From assembly GCA_963847595.1 (NCBI GenBank), contig CAWKAJ010000002.1, positions 1,054,001 to 1,118,000 of the forward strand: a stretch of 64,000 nt of DNA. Reading direction: 5' to 3'. Shown piece by piece: positions 44,378 through 52,931 of the stretch. The DNA is from JACWAE01 sp963847595 (GTDB lineage Bacteria > Chloroflexota > Dehalococcoidia > SZUA-161). Within the stretch, counting starts at the first letter, position 1, and the number at the start of each line of letters is the position of its first letter. The notes under the pieces were generated by a model, which was not told the DNA's origin, made no database searches, and was given only the letters and a program-made list of their open reading frames with translations. Position numbers and translations under genes: made by a program.

Positions 44378-44399
44378 GGGGCACAGTGCACTGTGCCCC
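44378..44399. repeat. 22-bp perfect palindrome (variable-core family)
   Basis: GGGGCACAGTGCACTGTGCCCC followed by TAC. Same core as 36534-36553. Confidence 0.75.
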
Positions 44400-44428
44400 T
44401 ACTATACATACTACAATACTCGAACCTT

Positions 44429-44450
44429 GCCTGGAGCAGATGCTCCAGGC
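44429..44450. repeat. Palindrome GCCTGGAGC-AGAT-GCTCCAGGC
   Basis: 9-bp perfect stem, loop AGAT. Confidence 0.65.
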
Positions 44451-44475
44451 TACCCATCGGGACTCCAAATATCCA

Positions 44476-44495
44476 GGGCGTTCAATTGAACGCCC
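44476..44495. repeat. 20-bp perfect palindrome (variable-core family)
   Basis: GGGCGTTCAATTGAACGCCC followed by CTAC, close to the 3' end of the GH13 gene (stop at 44513). Confidence 0.75.
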
Positions 44496-44512
44496 CTACA
44501 TAATGCATAACA

Positions 44513-45916
44513 TCAGGGAAGGGAAAAGCCAAGGCCTTCCCTGAGCTGGGTTGAAAAGTCTTTCCTCTCGGAAGGATGATACCCCGTGTCCCTCTTGTCG
44601 TCTTGTTTAACGTCCTGCGGTTCCATGACCAGCGCGACCTCCGCTGAATCGAGCGTCACGGTATTATCCGGAAGCGGCTCGCCACCCCGGACACTATCAT
44701 CACGGCAGATGCGATAGAGGCGATGGTCAGGGCTGAGCGCAGCCAGGCCATCCAGGGCTGCCGAGACTACTTTATCACAGCTTCTGTTCAGTAATATCCA
44801 GCCCACCTTGCCCGGGGCTTGCCCGGTCTTCCTTTCCAGGACAAGGACGTCGGCTTCTCTCTTTGTTACCTGCCGCAAAGCGCCCTCTCCTTGGAGCAAG
44901 GGTTGCTCCAATTTTAGCAGATTGACCCGGCGGATAAACTGCCTGATGTCGAAAGAGGGCTTCTCCCAGTGCCTGGGATTCGTGAAAACGACGTCCAGTC
45001 TCTCCTTGAAGCCAAACTCATAGCCTATAGGCATCAAGAGGCCTGCTGAGAATACGGCAGCGAAGGCGTAACGCTGCCGCTGTATGGCCTCGCTGCCACC
45101 GGTTTCAGCGGCAAGACGGCCGGTATCATGGCTCTCCGGGAACGATATGGACAGGGCAATCTTGCCGAATTCCTCATGCTGAGTCAGGCACCAGGGCTGC
45201 TCGAAGTCCCACCACTTGGAGCTATTGAAAAAGTAGTGCAGCCCGGTGCCGCCGAGGGACAGCGTTTGCTCCTCGGTAGCACCCAGCGTCTCGGCGAAAA
45301 ACATGGCCTCGGGATCGACACCGGCTCCCACATCGACGAGGTAGCGCCATAGTTCGGGGGGCAGCTTGTAGGCTGTGTCACAGCGAAAGCCTTTGAACCC
45401 CAGACTGAGGTAGTATTTCACTACCTCAGCCCAGTAAGCCCACAGCCCGTCCCGATCGCTGGAGCCGCTGTTATCTATCTCCGCCAGGTCGTCCCAGACC
45501 GTTATCTTCTTGGGGTTATCGATGTCGCGGACAAAGGGGCTGACAATTTCGCCATGCTCGCCGTGTAAATACCAGGCGGGACGCTCGTGAACCAGGGGGC
45601 AATCGCGCGAGGTGTGGTTAATCACCAGGTCCATCATGGGCCACAGGCCCATGTCCCGCAATTCCCGCAGGGTCTTCTCCAGAACAGCCATGCCTTTATG
45701 CTTGCCATCTCTAGACAGAAATAGCGGGTTAATTCGATAGTGGTGCTTCACGGCATAGAGGCTGCCAGAGTATCCGGGGTAGAGGACGGGGTTGAGATAC
45801 AGCCAGTTGAAGCCCATGTCCACAGCGCGTTCGGCGTGTCGCAGCCAGTCGGGCATGGTTCCCGCCAGGCGGGGGAAAAGGTTGTAGATTATGGGGATTT
45901 CTTTTTGAGCATTCAT
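44513..45916 (-). CDS. GH13-family alpha-glucan enzyme (alpha-amylase / maltosyltransferase-like)
   Basis: 467 aa. TIM-barrel landmarks: LYLNPVLYPGYSGS, region I LVINHTSRD, nucleophile Asp in GFKGFRCDTAY, acid Glu in MFFAETLGA and third Asp in SFPESHDTGR. NPLFLSRDGKHKG and KKITVWDDLAEIDN recall the GlgE/GH13_3 branch that handles maltose-1-phosphate, but no kinase partner (Pep2 or TreS) is nearby, so an amylase or glucan transferase is equally possible. No signal peptide, hence cytosolic. Lies between malQ and a GNAT gene and upstream of glgP on the same strand. Confidence 0.85.
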   Translation of the reverse strand: MNAQKEIPIIYNLFPRLAGTMPDWLRHAERAVDMGFNWLYLNPVLYPGYSGSLYAVKHHYRINPLFLSRDGKHKGMAVLEKTLRELRDMGLWPMMDLVINHTSRDCPLVHERPAWYLHGEHGEIVSPFVRDIDNPKKITVWDDLAEIDNSGSSDRDGLWAYWAEVVKYYLSLGFKGFRCDTAYKLPPELWRYLVDVGAGVDPEAMFFAETLGATEEQTLSLGGTGLHYFFNSSKWWDFEQPWCLTQHEEFGKIALSISFPESHDTGRLAAETGGSEAIQRQRYAFAAVFSAGLLMPIGYEFGFKERLDVVFTNPRHWEKPSFDIRQFIRRVNLLKLEQPLLQGEGALRQVTKREADVLVLERKTGQAPGKVGWILLNRSCDKVVSAALDGLAALSPDHRLYRICRDDSVRGGEPLPDNTVTLDSAEVALVMEPQDVKQDDKRDTGYHPSERKDFSTQLREGLGFSLP

Positions 45917-45931
45917 TATAAACTCACTAAA

Positions 45932-46063
45932 AGGTTTATCAATTCTCTTTTCAACCCCCTATGTCCCCCAGTCTCGGGGGAATTTAAATATTTGGGGGAC
46001 ACCCCCAATGCCCCTGGCAAAGGGGCTGCGCCCCTCTGCACTCCCCAGTTGTTAAACAACCTC
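45932..46063. repeat. MITE-like element, copy 4
   Basis: Core hairpin TTGGGGG-ACA-CCCCCAA at 45992-46008, AGGGGC-TGCG-CCCCT and TGCACTCCCC present. Ends GTTTATCAA and TTGTTAAAC match in part. The right end abuts the GNAT stop codon (46065-46067), so the element may have shortened that gene or supplied its 3' boundary. Confidence 0.6.
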
Positions 46064-46064
46064 T

Positions 46065-46505
46065 TCACTTTTCGTAGCTGATAAGGTTTCCCTTCTGGAA
46101 GCCTATTGACTTCCAGAATCCTGTGAGGCGCTCGTCGTCCCCCACCACGACAACCCTCACCTTGACTCCCCGCTTCTGGCACTCCTGGCAAAAAGCCTCC
46201 ACCAGCATCCGCCCAATCCCTCTGCTTTGATGTTTGGGAGATACACCCATCATGTCTATCCAGCCGCCTACATCGGTCCCGTATTCCGCCCCCCTTATGT
46301 CGCCCAGTACAAAGCCCACCACTTCATCATCCAGCTCAGCTACAAAACTGGGGAGACCGCGATAAATCCACCAGTGGGCTTCGACCCTCACCGGCCATGA
46401 GATGCAGCGGTAGGGGCCAACAAGCTCTTTATCTATTTCCTTTACCTTTTGCAGGTCTGCCTCGGTCATTTTTCTGATTTTGGCTTCCACCTTACCTTTC
46501 ACCAT
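46065..46505 (-). CDS. GNAT N-acetyltransferase
   Basis: 146 aa. VSPKHQSRGIGRMLVEAF is the acetyl-CoA binding loop, preceded by DDEVVGFVLGDIRG; GFWKSIGFQKG is the last beta/alpha motif. RimI-like size, but no ribosomal target can be inferred. Start preceded by GGAGGGGGTGGTGCT. It sits between the GH13 and glgP genes; the pairing is probably incidental. Confidence 0.85.
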   Translation of the reverse strand: MVKGKVEAKIRKMTEADLQKVKEIDKELVGPYRCISWPVRVEAHWWIYRGLPSFVAELDDEVVGFVLGDIRGAEYGTDVGGWIDMMGVSPKHQSRGIGRMLVEAFCQECQKRGVKVRVVVVGDDERLTGFWKSIGFQKGNLISYEK

Positions 46506-46565
46506 AGCACCACCCCCTCCGAAGAAATCCTGAATCCTGATTTCTAAGCACTAAACAAAATCAGC

Positions 46566-48704
46566 TTATCTTTTTTTGCTGATTGACTTTGCGGCCGGCA
46601 GGTACAACCGGTCGGTATACTCTTTCAACATGCGCCGGGCACAGAAGACAGGCGCAACTGTGCGGATGGCCTCTTTGATAACACCAACCCAGCCGTGGGG
46701 CACGCCACCGCGGTCTCGCTCATAGTAAAGCGGCACTATCTTTTCTTCCAGTAGGCGGTACAGCGCCTCGGCGTCAGCCCTGTCTTCCTCCTCCGGGTTG
46801 CGTGGTCCGGAACCGTCGCCAATCACCCAGCCGTTTTTCCCGTTGTAACCTTCATACCACCACCCATCCAGTACGCTGAGATGAGGAACGCCGTTCAGCG
46901 ATGCCTTCATGCCGCTGGTGCCACATGCCTCATTGAGACGGCGGGGATTGTTCAGCCACACATCCACGCCCTGCACCAGGTAACGCGCCATGTGTATGTC
47001 GTAGTCTTCAACAAAGGCGATGCGACCCTGAAAATCACGGTCGGTGGCCAGGCAGTAAACCTGGTGCAGCAGATATTTGGAGGGGAAATCGGCAGGATGA
47101 GACTTGCCGGCGAATATTATCTGAATGGGACGCCAGCGGTCTTTGATGAGCCTTTTCAGACGTTCCACATCCCGAAAGATAAGCGCCGGGCGCTTGTATT
47201 CTGCGAAACGCCGCACAAAACCAATGGTAAGCAACTCCGGGTGGAGCAAGGATCCCATCGCCAGCACCTGCTGCGGCATTACCTCAGCTTCAGTCCACCG
47301 CTGCTGCGCCCAATCCAACATAGCTCCCTTGAGCTTGCGCTTCAAAAGCTCGCGGGCTGCCCAGAACTCTTCGTCAGGGATATCCATGACTCGCTCCCAA
47401 ATTTTGGGGTCATCGTGCTTCTCCAGCCAGTCCTCTCCCAGATACTTTTCGTAGAGGCGACTCATCTCGGGAGCGACCCAGGTAGGCACATGGATGCCAT
47501 TGGTCACCTGAATAATAGGCACTTCATCTTCCTTGGATTCCGGCCAGAGCACATGCCACATCCGCCGTGTCACTGTACCATGCAGCTGGCTTACAGCGTT
47601 GCACTGAGCAGCCATGGTCAGGGCGAGCACCGTCATGTTAAAGGTCTGGCCTCCGTCGCCATCCTGCCGCCCTAAGGCCAGGAATCTCTCCCTGTCTATC
47701 CCCAGCGAGCCCCAGTAGTTGTGAAATGACCTCTCCACAAGCTCCGTGGAGAAAATATCGTGGCCGGCAGGGATCGGCGTATGGGTGGTGAAAGCGGAAG
47801 TTGCCCGCACCTTCTGGAGGGCTTTATCAAAGGTTGCGCCCTGCTCTACCTCCTCCCTGACTCGTTCCAGCATCATGAAAGCCGTATGGCCTTCGTTAGC
47901 GTGCCATATGGACGGTTTGATGCCCAGAGCCCGGAGAACGTGCACACCGCCGATGCCCAGGACCATCTCCTGCTGCATACGCAGCTCCCGGTCGGCTATG
48001 TAGAGGCGGGCGGACAACTGACGGTCCTGAGGAGCATTCCCTTCAACATTAGTATCAAGCAGATATATGGTGGTGCGGCCTACCTCGACTCGCCAGGCGC
48101 CAATGTGCACAGACCTGTCATTCAACTGAATCTTGACTAAAGGGCCACGGCCAGCAGGCGGAGAGACCGGAGTTATGGGAGTCTCACTGAAATCCAACTG
48201 ACTGTACACTTCCTCCTGCCAGCCTTCGGCGGACATATGCTGATGGAAATATCCCTGGGGATACATGAATCCCACCCCGACCACAGGCAGACCCAGATCG
48301 CTCGCTTCCTTGCAGATGTCTCCGGCAAGTATCCCCAGCCCGCCGGCATAAATGGGCAGCGAGTTATGGATGGCAAACTCCATGGAGAAGTAGGCAACGG
48401 GGCCCGATAGCAGGTTAGGATAGTTGGTATTAAACCAGGTGTCCCGGGCTGACATTTCAGCGTCAAAGGCTGCGAGCACGGAATCATACAGGGAGAGGAA
48501 AACGGGATCGTTGGCGGCGGCTTTCAGTTTATCGGGGTTCAAATCGCGTAACTGCTTGACCGGATTGTGGCCGGTTATCCTCCACATGGGGTAGTCGAGC
48601 GCTCTAAACAGGTCACGCGCCTGCTGATGCCAGCTCCACCACAGGTTGTGAGCAAGCTCGTCCAGCCTGCCTATGCGCTTGGGCAATGGTAGTCCTGAAG
48701 GCAT
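46566..48704 (-). CDS. glgP: Alpha-glucan phosphorylase
   Basis: 712 aa. GT35 family: FSMEFAIHNSLPIYAGGLGI and the HANEGHTAFM region, with the PLP lysine in GTSGMKASLNG and the active-site loop THTPIPAGHD. The length fits the shorter bacterial type that lacks the regulatory N terminus. It releases glucose-1-phosphate from glycogen or malto-oligosaccharides. With malQ and the GH13 enzyme it forms an internal glucan degradation set. The start ATG has CAGGAG upstream. Confidence 0.94.
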   Translation of the reverse strand: MPSGLPLPKRIGRLDELAHNLWWSWHQQARDLFRALDYPMWRITGHNPVKQLRDLNPDKLKAAANDPVFLSLYDSVLAAFDAEMSARDTWFNTNYPNLLSGPVAYFSMEFAIHNSLPIYAGGLGILAGDICKEASDLGLPVVGVGFMYPQGYFHQHMSAEGWQEEVYSQLDFSETPITPVSPPAGRGPLVKIQLNDRSVHIGAWRVEVGRTTIYLLDTNVEGNAPQDRQLSARLYIADRELRMQQEMVLGIGGVHVLRALGIKPSIWHANEGHTAFMMLERVREEVEQGATFDKALQKVRATSAFTTHTPIPAGHDIFSTELVERSFHNYWGSLGIDRERFLALGRQDGDGGQTFNMTVLALTMAAQCNAVSQLHGTVTRRMWHVLWPESKEDEVPIIQVTNGIHVPTWVAPEMSRLYEKYLGEDWLEKHDDPKIWERVMDIPDEEFWAARELLKRKLKGAMLDWAQQRWTEAEVMPQQVLAMGSLLHPELLTIGFVRRFAEYKRPALIFRDVERLKRLIKDRWRPIQIIFAGKSHPADFPSKYLLHQVYCLATDRDFQGRIAFVEDYDIHMARYLVQGVDVWLNNPRRLNEACGTSGMKASLNGVPHLSVLDGWWYEGYNGKNGWVIGDGSGPRNPEEEDRADAEALYRLLEEKIVPLYYERDRGGVPHGWVGVIKEAIRTVAPVFCARRMLKEYTDRLYLPAAKSISKKR

Positions 48705-49121
48705 GTTGTCTGCTCCTGTTCACACGGCCCAGCTTTGATAGCTTCCGCCTATAGTATAATACACCAGTGTGCCAAAAGTGCATAGTGTGAAGAGCATTTA
48801 CCATCATTTTTTAACCCCTTTTGTCCCCCTCCTTCCCTGGAAGGGTTGGGGGAATCTAGGAGTTGGGGAATACCACCATCCGCCAGAGGCGGACTCCGAC
48901 CTCCCCGCGTGAATTGCAGAGAATCAAGCTTGACTAGCCTTAGAGGCTATGTTAGAATTTTACTTTGGGTGAGGTCTGTAAGACTCTCTGATTTACGCTG
49001 TGATTTACTGTTGTTTTTTCGAGGAAATGCGCCTTTGTCACCTTGTGCAATGAGGGCATAAGGAGGCGAAGGCTTTCTATTTGTCGCACAGGCCAAATAA
49101 ACGCTATCTAAGGAGTGTGCC
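48705..49121. other. Intergenic region, 417 bp
   Basis: Divergent gap between glgP and the stress-like protein that opens the acetyl-CoA synthase operon. Contains a decayed MITE-like core (about 48811-48870). TATAGTATAATACA near 48750 could be a -10 region for glgP or the reverse; no pairing -35 is convincing. Confidence 0.45.
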
Positions 49122-49607
49122 ATGGCTAAAGTACAGACAAAGCTCTTCCGAAAGCCCGAGGATGCCAAGAAGGCAATAAGCGAGCTCAAGGCTAAGGGCT
49201 TCAAGGTGGAGGAGATAGGGATCGTAACCAGCGGCAACGGCAAGAAGGAGATGGGGGACAGCTTAAAACCGGCAGCAGACGTCAATTCGTTGACTGCGAT
49301 GGGACATGCGACTTCCCTGTCTAAAGCAGGCAGCGATCTGGCAAAGGCGCTGGGTGAGTTCTGGGGCGTCCCCGAGGATACGGTCAACTACTATCAGCGC
49401 GCCGTCTCCCTGGGAGGCATAGTAGTAAGCGTACATGCCGATGACGCTCAGGCCGAGAAAGCCCATGAGATACTGAGAGTGGCTGATGCCCACGCGCGCA
49501 AGAAGATGCCCTTGCAGGAGATCAGCCCGGGGTTCCTCAAGGCCAGCCGTATGAGTTGCACCAATCCTATCGATGCACCCATGTCCGGAGACTTCCGAAG
49601 ATATTAA
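49122..49607 (+). CDS. Small protein of the general-stress GSP17M-like type
   Basis: 161 aa; ATG with AAGGAG. KVQTKLFRKPEDAKKAISEL and VEEIGIVTSG match the flavin-less alpha/beta fold of the GSP17M/YflT-like domain; YYQRAVSLGGIVVSVHADD is its second half. Function unknown. Its stop is 15 bases before acsB, so it is the first gene of the acetyl-CoA synthase operon, an unusual companion. The C-terminal tail (RMSCTNPIDAPMSGD) has one Cys. Confidence 0.75.
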   Translation: MAKVQTKLFRKPEDAKKAISELKAKGFKVEEIGIVTSGNGKKEMGDSLKPAADVNSLTAMGHATSLSKAGSDLAKALGEFWGVPEDTVNYYQRAVSLGGIVVSVHADDAQAEKAHEILRVADAHARKKMPLQEISPGFLKASRMSCTNPIDAPMSGDFRRY

Positions 49608-49622
49608 GGGAGGCTTAGAAAG

Positions 49623-51863
49623 ATGTCAAAATTTATCGCCACCAGAGCAATTAGAGGCGCTCACGCCGCCGTCAAGATGGCGGACGATATGCTTCAGGAT
49701 GCCCTGAAGACAATGGGGCCGGATACCCCCATCGTATTTAAGGATACGGCAGGCGGTGGTACCGCATTCCATCTCCCCACCATCTGGGGGCTTCTGGGTA
49801 TTAAGGTACAGAAGCTGGGTGAGCTGAAACCTGTTGTGGAATACGCCAAGGGCCTGCTGCCCCCGGTGCCCGGCGAGAACATGTGGCTGCCGTACCTCGG
49901 CGAGACCCTGGACGCCGGAGCAGCCACACTGTACGCCTTCGAAACCATAGAGGGCATACGATTCGCCAAGGGCCAGCAGCCCGAGAAGAAGGACGGCTTC
50001 GAGTACAACGGCCCCATCAATGACGCCCAAATGAGAGGCTGGGGCATTCAGCTAGTCGATGGCAGAATGTCCGGTTTCGCTGCCCTGGTCGGCTGCGCCA
50101 AGAGCAACGAGGTAGCGGTCAAGATTGTACGCGAATTGCAGTCCAAGGGACAGCTAATTTTCATCTGCAGCAACAGAAACGGTCGCAATGTTGCCGACCA
50201 GTTGCGAGAGTCCGGCGTGGAGATGGGGTATAATACCTTCATCGTCCCCTTCGGCACCGATATCGTCTCGGCTATCTACGCTCTGGGCTTCGCCACCCGC
50301 GCAGCCTTGAGCTTCGGCGGTATCGAGCCAGGCGATTTCCGCCGCATACTGCTGTATAACAAGTTCCGCTGCTTCGCTTTCGTGCTTGCCCTGGGCCCGA
50401 TTACCGACATGGAGTATGCAGCGGCAGCCGGAGCTATCAACTACGGATTCCCTGCGTTCGCCGACACCGTGATACCCAATATCCTGCCCACAGGAATAAC
50501 TAAGTTCGAGCACGTGGTGAGCATGCCCTTCGATGACATCCCGGGCAAGGATGACCTGGAGAAAGCAGAGAGGCTGGTGCAGCGCTGCATCGAGCTGCGC
50601 GGCATTAAGCTTAAGATAGCCAAGGTCCCCATACCCGTTGCCTTTGGCGCTGCTTTCGAGGGCGAGGTAGTACGCAAGGCCGACCTGGCCTGCGAGTTCG
50701 GCGGCAAGGGGGGCATGTGCTTCGAATGGTTGAGAATGAAGAAGCTGGATGAGGTCGAGGACGGCAAGATTACAGTGGTCGGCCCCGATATAGACAGCTT
50801 CGCCGTAGGCTCCAAGAATCCGCTGGGCATCGTGGTGGACGTAGCCGGGCGCAAGATGCAGAAGGACTTCGAGTCGGTGCTGGAGCGCCAGATTCACCAC
50901 ATGATGAACGGTGCCGAGGGTGTGTCCCACCAGGGGCAGAGAGACATCACCTGGATACGAATACACAAGAACGCTGTCGCCAAAGGATTAAAGCTGCGGC
51001 ACTTAGGCGACGTTTTGCATACCTGCCTGAAAAATGATTTCGGCGCTATTGTGGACAAGGTGCAGGTAACAATCTACACCGACCCCGCCAAGGTGAAGGA
51101 GCTGTTCGAGCAGGCCCGCGCTGTATATAGAGAGCGAAACGCTCGTATGGCCGGGCTCAGCGATGAGGCTGTGGACACCTTCTATAGCTGCACTCTGTGC
51201 CAGTCCTTCGCCCCGACTCACGTCTGTGTGATCAACCCGGAGCGCGTGGGACTGTGCGGCGCTTATAGCTGGCTCGACTGCCGGGCAGCTTTCGAGATGA
51301 AACCAGCCGGCCCCAACCAGCCGGTGCCCAAGGGCAAGGTAATTAACGAGCAGACCGGCGAGTGGGAAGGTGTGAACCAGTTCATCCATGAGCACTCCCA
51401 GAAGAAATTGACCAGGTTCACCATCTACTCGCTGATGGATGCGCCTCTAACCACCTGCGGCTGCTGCGAATGCGTCATGGCGGTCATCCCCGAGGCCAAC
51501 GGAGTTATGGTTGTCTCGCGTGATGACTACGGCATGACACCCTGCGGCATGACCTTCACCACCTTGATGGGCACGGTCGGCGGCGGCTTGCAGACGCCGG
51601 GCATGATGGGCCACGGCAAGGTTTACGTCATAAGTAAGAAGTTCATCCCGACCGAGGGCGGCATCAAGCGATTAGTATGGATGTCCAAGAACCTGAAAGA
51701 GGAACTGGCAGAGGAATTGAAGGCGGCGTGTGAGCGCGAGGGTGTGCCTGACCTCATGGAGAAGGTCGCCGACGGCAGCCAGGTTACCACTGTGGAGCAG
51801 CTGCTCCCGTTCCTTGAGCAGAAGGGACATCCTGCTCTGACCATGCCTTCGATCATCGGCTAA
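49623..51863 (+). CDS. acsB: Acetyl-CoA synthase (CODH/ACS subunit beta)
   Basis: 746 aa; AAGGGAGG precedes the ATG. The A-cluster ligands are all present: C523, C526, C535 and C545 hold the [4Fe-4S] cube (CTLCQSFAPTHVC...C) and C612-G613-C614 the Ni-Ni site. The domain arrangement and length fit bacterial AcsB. It joins a methyl group from the corrinoid protein, CO and CoA to acetyl-CoA, or cleaves acetyl-CoA in reverse. The CODH catalytic subunit (acsA) is not in this operon or window. Confidence 0.96.
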   Translation: MSKFIATRAIRGAHAAVKMADDMLQDALKTMGPDTPIVFKDTAGGGTAFHLPTIWGLLGIKVQKLGELKPVVEYAKGLLPPVPGENMWLPYLGETLDAGAATLYAFETIEGIRFAKGQQPEKKDGFEYNGPINDAQMRGWGIQLVDGRMSGFAALVGCAKSNEVAVKIVRELQSKGQLIFICSNRNGRNVADQLRESGVEMGYNTFIVPFGTDIVSAIYALGFATRAALSFGGIEPGDFRRILLYNKFRCFAFVLALGPITDMEYAAAAGAINYGFPAFADTVIPNILPTGITKFEHVVSMPFDDIPGKDDLEKAERLVQRCIELRGIKLKIAKVPIPVAFGAAFEGEVVRKADLACEFGGKGGMCFEWLRMKKLDEVEDGKITVVGPDIDSFAVGSKNPLGIVVDVAGRKMQKDFESVLERQIHHMMNGAEGVSHQGQRDITWIRIHKNAVAKGLKLRHLGDVLHTCLKNDFGAIVDKVQVTIYTDPAKVKELFEQARAVYRERNARMAGLSDEAVDTFYSCTLCQSFAPTHVCVINPERVGLCGAYSWLDCRAAFEMKPAGPNQPVPKGKVINEQTGEWEGVNQFIHEHSQKKLTRFTIYSLMDAPLTTCGCCECVMAVIPEANGVMVVSRDDYGMTPCGMTFTTLMGTVGGGLQTPGMMGHGKVYVISKKFIPTEGGIKRLVWMSKNLKEELAEELKAACEREGVPDLMEKVADGSQVTTVEQLLPFLEQKGHPALTMPSIIG

Positions 51864-51893
51864 TATAGCTGAGAAATGAAAAGGGGTTTTACG

Positions 51894-51933
51894 CATAAAA
51901 CAGGGGTCGCCTTACTCGACCCTTGTTTTATGC
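51894..51933. terminator. Strong hairpin between acsB and acsD
   Basis: GCATAAACAGGGGTCG (51894-51909), loop CCTTACT, CGACCCTTGTTTTATGC (51917-51933), one bulge and one G-T pair. No T-run afterwards. It could be a partial terminator or an mRNA stabiliser that sets the acsB to acsD ratio. Confidence 0.6.
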
Positions 51934-51961
51934 TGTATATTAGGGAAAGGAGATTTCTGCC

Positions 51962-52912
51962 ATGCCTGGAGTAGAAATTCCAATTGAGAAATGGACCGGT
52001 AAGATACGGGAGGTGAAACTGGGAGGGGGCAAGAGGAAGGAGATAGTCCTCGGCGGTGAGAATACCCTGCCTTTCCTCAGTTTCGAAGGTTCTTTCCCCC
52101 ATGCGCCCAGGGTAGGCATAGAAATCCAGGACAGGGAGCCAACCGGTTGGTCTACGTCCTTGCTCCATGCCTGGGGCGATGCAGTAAAAGACCCGGCAAC
52201 CTGGGCCAAGAAAGCTGCGGAATACGGTGCGGAGGCCATAGCTCTGAGGCTGGTGAGCGCACATCCTGAGATGGGCAATACGGGCGCGGCTGAAGCCAAG
52301 AAGACCGTGGACAAAGTGCTGGCGGCGGTTGACCTGCCGCTCATTGTTATAGGGCCCGGCGTAGCGGAAAAGGATAACGCTGTTCTGGTTGCGGTCTCCG
52401 AGGCAGCGAAGGGACAGCGTATCGCTATAGGCAACTGCGAGGAGAAGAACTACCGCACAGTTGCCGCCGTATGTATCTCAGATGGACACGTGGCCATTGC
52501 CAAGAGCCCGCTCGACATAAACCTGGCGAAACAGCTTAACATCCTGCTCACCGATATCGGCGTGCCTGCGGACTCAATCATCATGGACGTGGATACCGGA
52601 GCGCTGGGCTACGGCCTGGAGTACGCTCTCTCTATCCGCGAGCGCGTGCGTCTGGCTGCCCTGGGCGGCGACGCCATGGTCAACATGCCTGTGATAAGCC
52701 ACTCAGGCGCAGAGGCCTGGCGGCAGAAGGAAGCGAAGGCCAGCCAGGGAATACCGGTGGCCTGGGGCTCTATGGAAGAGCGCGGCTTAGTCTGGGAGGA
52801 GCTCACCGCTCTGACCGTGCTCAATGCCGGCTCAAATTTAGTCACATTACTGCACCCCAAGTCCGTGGAGCGGATCAAGGCTACCATCCACAAGCTGATG
52901 GGGAAGAAATAG
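51962..52912 (+). CDS. acsD: Corrinoid iron-sulfur protein, small subunit (CFeSP delta)
   Basis: 316 aa; GAAAGGAG upstream. A TIM barrel with IGPGVAEKDNAVLVAVSEAA, IGNCEEKNYRTVAAVC and DVDTGALGYGLEYALSI, matching AcsD/CdhD. It binds the corrinoid with AcsC and carries the methyl group between methyl-tetrahydrofolate and AcsB. It ends 19 bases before acsC, as is usual. Confidence 0.94.
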   Translation: MPGVEIPIEKWTGKIREVKLGGGKRKEIVLGGENTLPFLSFEGSFPHAPRVGIEIQDREPTGWSTSLLHAWGDAVKDPATWAKKAAEYGAEAIALRLVSAHPEMGNTGAAEAKKTVDKVLAAVDLPLIVIGPGVAEKDNAVLVAVSEAAKGQRIAIGNCEEKNYRTVAAVCISDGHVAIAKSPLDINLAKQLNILLTDIGVPADSIIMDVDTGALGYGLEYALSIRERVRLAALGGDAMVNMPVISHSGAEAWRQKEAKASQGIPVAWGSMEERGLVWEELTALTVLNAGSNLVTLLHPKSVERIKATIHKLMGKK

Positions 52913-52931
52913 AGGAAAGGAGAGCTGAACA

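Larger units (their letters stand above)
43997..44512. other. Intergenic region packed with repeats
   Basis: 516 bp with two MITE-like cores (44065-44150, 44171-44250), an AATCCCCC...GGGGGGATT element (about 44250-44284), another with a TCCCTGG/CCAGGGA stem (about 44320-44372) and three palindromes (44378-44399, 44429-44450, 44476-44495). No gene. Confidence 0.65.

Noticed and set aside
44513..45916. Firm GlgE (maltose-1-phosphate maltosyltransferase) call
   Set aside because: Sequence hints exist, but the length is short for GlgE and no maltokinase or trehalose synthase gene is present.
49626..51400. Long open frames opposite acsB
   Set aside because: Shadows of a GC-rich, strongly conserved gene; no ribosome sites and no recognisable protein.
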